Made by a program: the position numbers and the translations under genes. From contig JAGVTS010000103.1 in NCBI GenBank assembly GCA_019136685.1, positions 1 to 46,922 of the forward strand: a stretch of DNA of 46,922 bases. Direction: 5' to 3'. Of this stretch, positions 43,210-46,922 are shown one piece after another (position 1 is the first letter of the stretch; each line of letters starts with the position of its first letter). The DNA is from Bacillota bacterium (GTDB lineage Bacteria > Bacillota > DTU025). The notes beneath the pieces were generated by a model. The model saw nothing but the letters and a program-made list of their open reading frames with translations. It ran no database searches and was not told where the DNA came from.

Positions 43210-43949
43210 GGATATCGCTCCCTGCCTCAAGACTGAATCACGGGCCACGTTCATCAGGGGCAAGGTGTTGTACGTGACTGTTGAGAAGCCCGTGTGGGCT
43301 CAGCAGCTCACCATGATGAGACAGGACTTGATCGGCAGGATAAACGCGTCGGTGGGGGAGGGCGCAGTCATCGACATACGGTTCCGCACAGGCCAGATCA
43401 GGGAGGCATTCACCTGGGGGTCCGCTGCTTCGGAGGAAGCAGCGACGGACCTCGGCGAAGGGGTTGCCGCTCCTGTTCCCGACTGGATGTGCGTCGAACC
43501 AGGCGCTGATGCGCGGGCCAGGGCGCAGGCGGCGGCGCTGCCTATCACCGACGATGAGCTGCGCAGTCGATTCGAGGAGTTCATGCTGCTCGACGCCAAG
43601 TATAGGGCATGGGCGCGACGCAATCTGGCGCCCACCGCAGCGCAAGCAGCTGACGTTCTCAGGCGCGAACCATGGCTGTCCGACGACCATGTTCGTTCGC
43701 TAGTGCCGGCCGCCACGTCCGACGACCTGATGCGCGCACGGGAGGCAGTGGCAGCGGAGTTCTACGACGAGGCACGCGCACGCGTCCTGGGCGGGGCAAC
43801 GGGAGTGGGGCCGAGTCACGATCTTGGCGAGCGCGGGGTCGAGATGAGGTTGCTGGTGGAGTCCATAGCCATGCTCCTAACGGGCCAACCTCCTGAACAA
43901 CTGGACAAGAATCTCGTTGCCTATGCTCTAGGCGAGGAGTTTGCCGGCT

Positions 43950-43960
<11 letters not shown>
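43112..43960 (+). CDS. DUF721 (DciA-like) protein with a long C-terminal extension
   Basis: Residues 1-95 match DUF721: an N-terminal helix (LKDALSTTVGRLGYKGRLRSLAAM), then AWNEDIAPCL and VLYVTVEKPVWAQQLTMMRQDLIGRINA, and IDIRFRTGQI. DciA, of this family, loads DnaB helicase in many bacteria, but most Firmicutes use DnaC/DnaI, so whether this copy loads helicase is open. About 190 more residues, helical and Ala/Arg-rich, have no recognised domain. ATG 43112 has GGGAGG nine bases upstream and lies inside the recF end, which suggests coupling. Confidence 0.8.
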
Positions 43961-46329
<2,369 letters not shown>

Positions 46330-46368
46330 TCTCCTGATACTCTGCTTTATGCTTTGAGGTGTTGAAGT

Positions 46369-46922
46369 TTGACCGAGCTTACTGACGGAAAGATGGTCCC
46401 AATCGACATAGAACATGAGATGCGCAGGTCCTTCTTGCTCTACTCAATGAGCGTCATAATGAGCAGGGCCCTGCCCGACGTGCGGGACGGCCTAAAGCCG
46501 ATACACCGCAGGATCCTCTATGCGATGCATGACATCGGGCTTAGTGCCGAGAAACCCTACAGGAAGTCGGCTACGGTGGTGGGCGAAGTCATCGGCAAGT
46601 ACCACCCCCACGGCGAATCCGCCATCTACGACGCTATTGTCAGGCTGGCCCAGGATTTCTCGATGAGGTACCCGATGGTCGACGGGCATGGAAACTTCGG
46701 ATCTGTGGACGGCGACCCGGCAGCGGCCATGCGCTACACCGAAGTCAGAATGGCCAAGCTGGCTGCGGCGATGCTGTCGGACATCGAAAAGGACACTGTC
46801 GACTTCGCCCCCAACTACGACGCGTCTACTAAGGAACCGCTCGTGTTGCCGTCTCGGTTCCCGCAACTCTTGGTGAACGGCTCATCAGGCATCGCTGTTG
46901 GCATGGCTACCAACATTCCGCC
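46369..46922 (+). CDS. gyrA: DNA gyrase subunit A (partial, cut by the window end)
   Basis: The first 184 residues of GyrA are present: [38 protein letters not shown] and the catalytic Tyr in [10 protein letters not shown], ending [11 protein letters not shown] at the window edge. Its C-terminal domain is not in the window. The TTG at 46369 with GAGGT ten bases upstream is the likely start, 39 bases after the gyrB stop, so gyrB and gyrA form an operon. Confidence 0.96.
   Translation, partial: MTELTDGKMVPIDIEHEMRRSFLLYSMSVIMSRALPDVRDGLKPIHRRILYAMHDIGLSAEKPYRKSATVVGEVIGKYHPHGESAIYDAIVRLAQDFSMRYPMVDGHGNFGSVDGDPAAAMRYTEVRMAKLAAAMLSDIEKDTVDFAPNYDASTKEPLVLPSRFPQLLVNGSSGIAVGMATNIP

Overview
The window is the replication-origin region of a GC-rich, Gram-positive, endospore-lineage bacterium (Bacillota, most like a clostridial or deep-branching Firmicute). 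Evidence is the order rpmH-rnpA-yidD-yidC-jag on one side of the origin and dnaA-dnaN-yaaA-recF-remB-gyrB-gyrA on the other, the mnmE-mnmG-rsmG-parA-parB block, a YyaC-type spore protease, a LonC-type Lon protease, YybS, a DUF951 protein and palindromic parS sites. Genes left of about 37,050 lie almost all on the minus strand and genes to the right on the plus strand, so transcription follows replication away from the origin.

Layout. 1-6,590 is accessory and decaying: a DUF2703 thioredoxin-fold protein, then a two-component system and MacB-type ABC exporter operon in which every gene has an internal deletion, then a large secreted metzincin-type metalloprotease and a remnant of a secreted protein. 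6,700-10,315 holds a tRNA-Lys(UUU), a MgtA-like P-type ATPase broken by a frameshifting deletion, and a secreted lipase. 10,324-15,458 is dnaB-lonC-rplI-yybS-MazG-like; 15,730-16,755 is rpsF-ssb-rpsR; then ychF, DUF951, mscS, a small holin-like membrane protein, a glycogen-synthase-like glycosyltransferase, a split chromate transporter, an AtpZ-like protein, a VanW/G5 protein and a TPR protein. yyaC is divergent. 25,709-28,739 carries a phosphoribosyltransferase, a bactofilin, an M23 peptidase and a DUF4446 protein. 28,845-36,971 is the classical parB-parA-rsmG-mnmG-mnmE and jag-yidC-yidD-rnpA-rpmH block. 37,083-40,473 is a bipartite oriC: a DnaA-box field, an unusual GHKL-ATPase/winged-helix gene, dnaA, and a second DnaA-box field ending in a DnaA-box/GC-cluster/DnaA-trio unwinding module. 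The rest is dnaN to gyrA (cut by the window end).

The genes cover initiation and elongation of replication (dnaA, dnaB, dnaN, recF, gyrAB, ssb, a DUF721 protein), origin segregation (parA, parB, three parS or parS-like sites), membrane insertion (yidC, yidD, jag), tRNA modification (mnmE, mnmG) and ribosome parts. The least explained items are the ATPase/winged-helix gene between the origin and dnaA, the metzincin, small upstream ORFs overlapping the starts of dnaN and the glycosyltransferase, a hairpin in the gyrB leader, and recurring internal deletions of roughly 40-60 codons in at least five genes, including mnmG. The last should be checked against reads before any biological reading.
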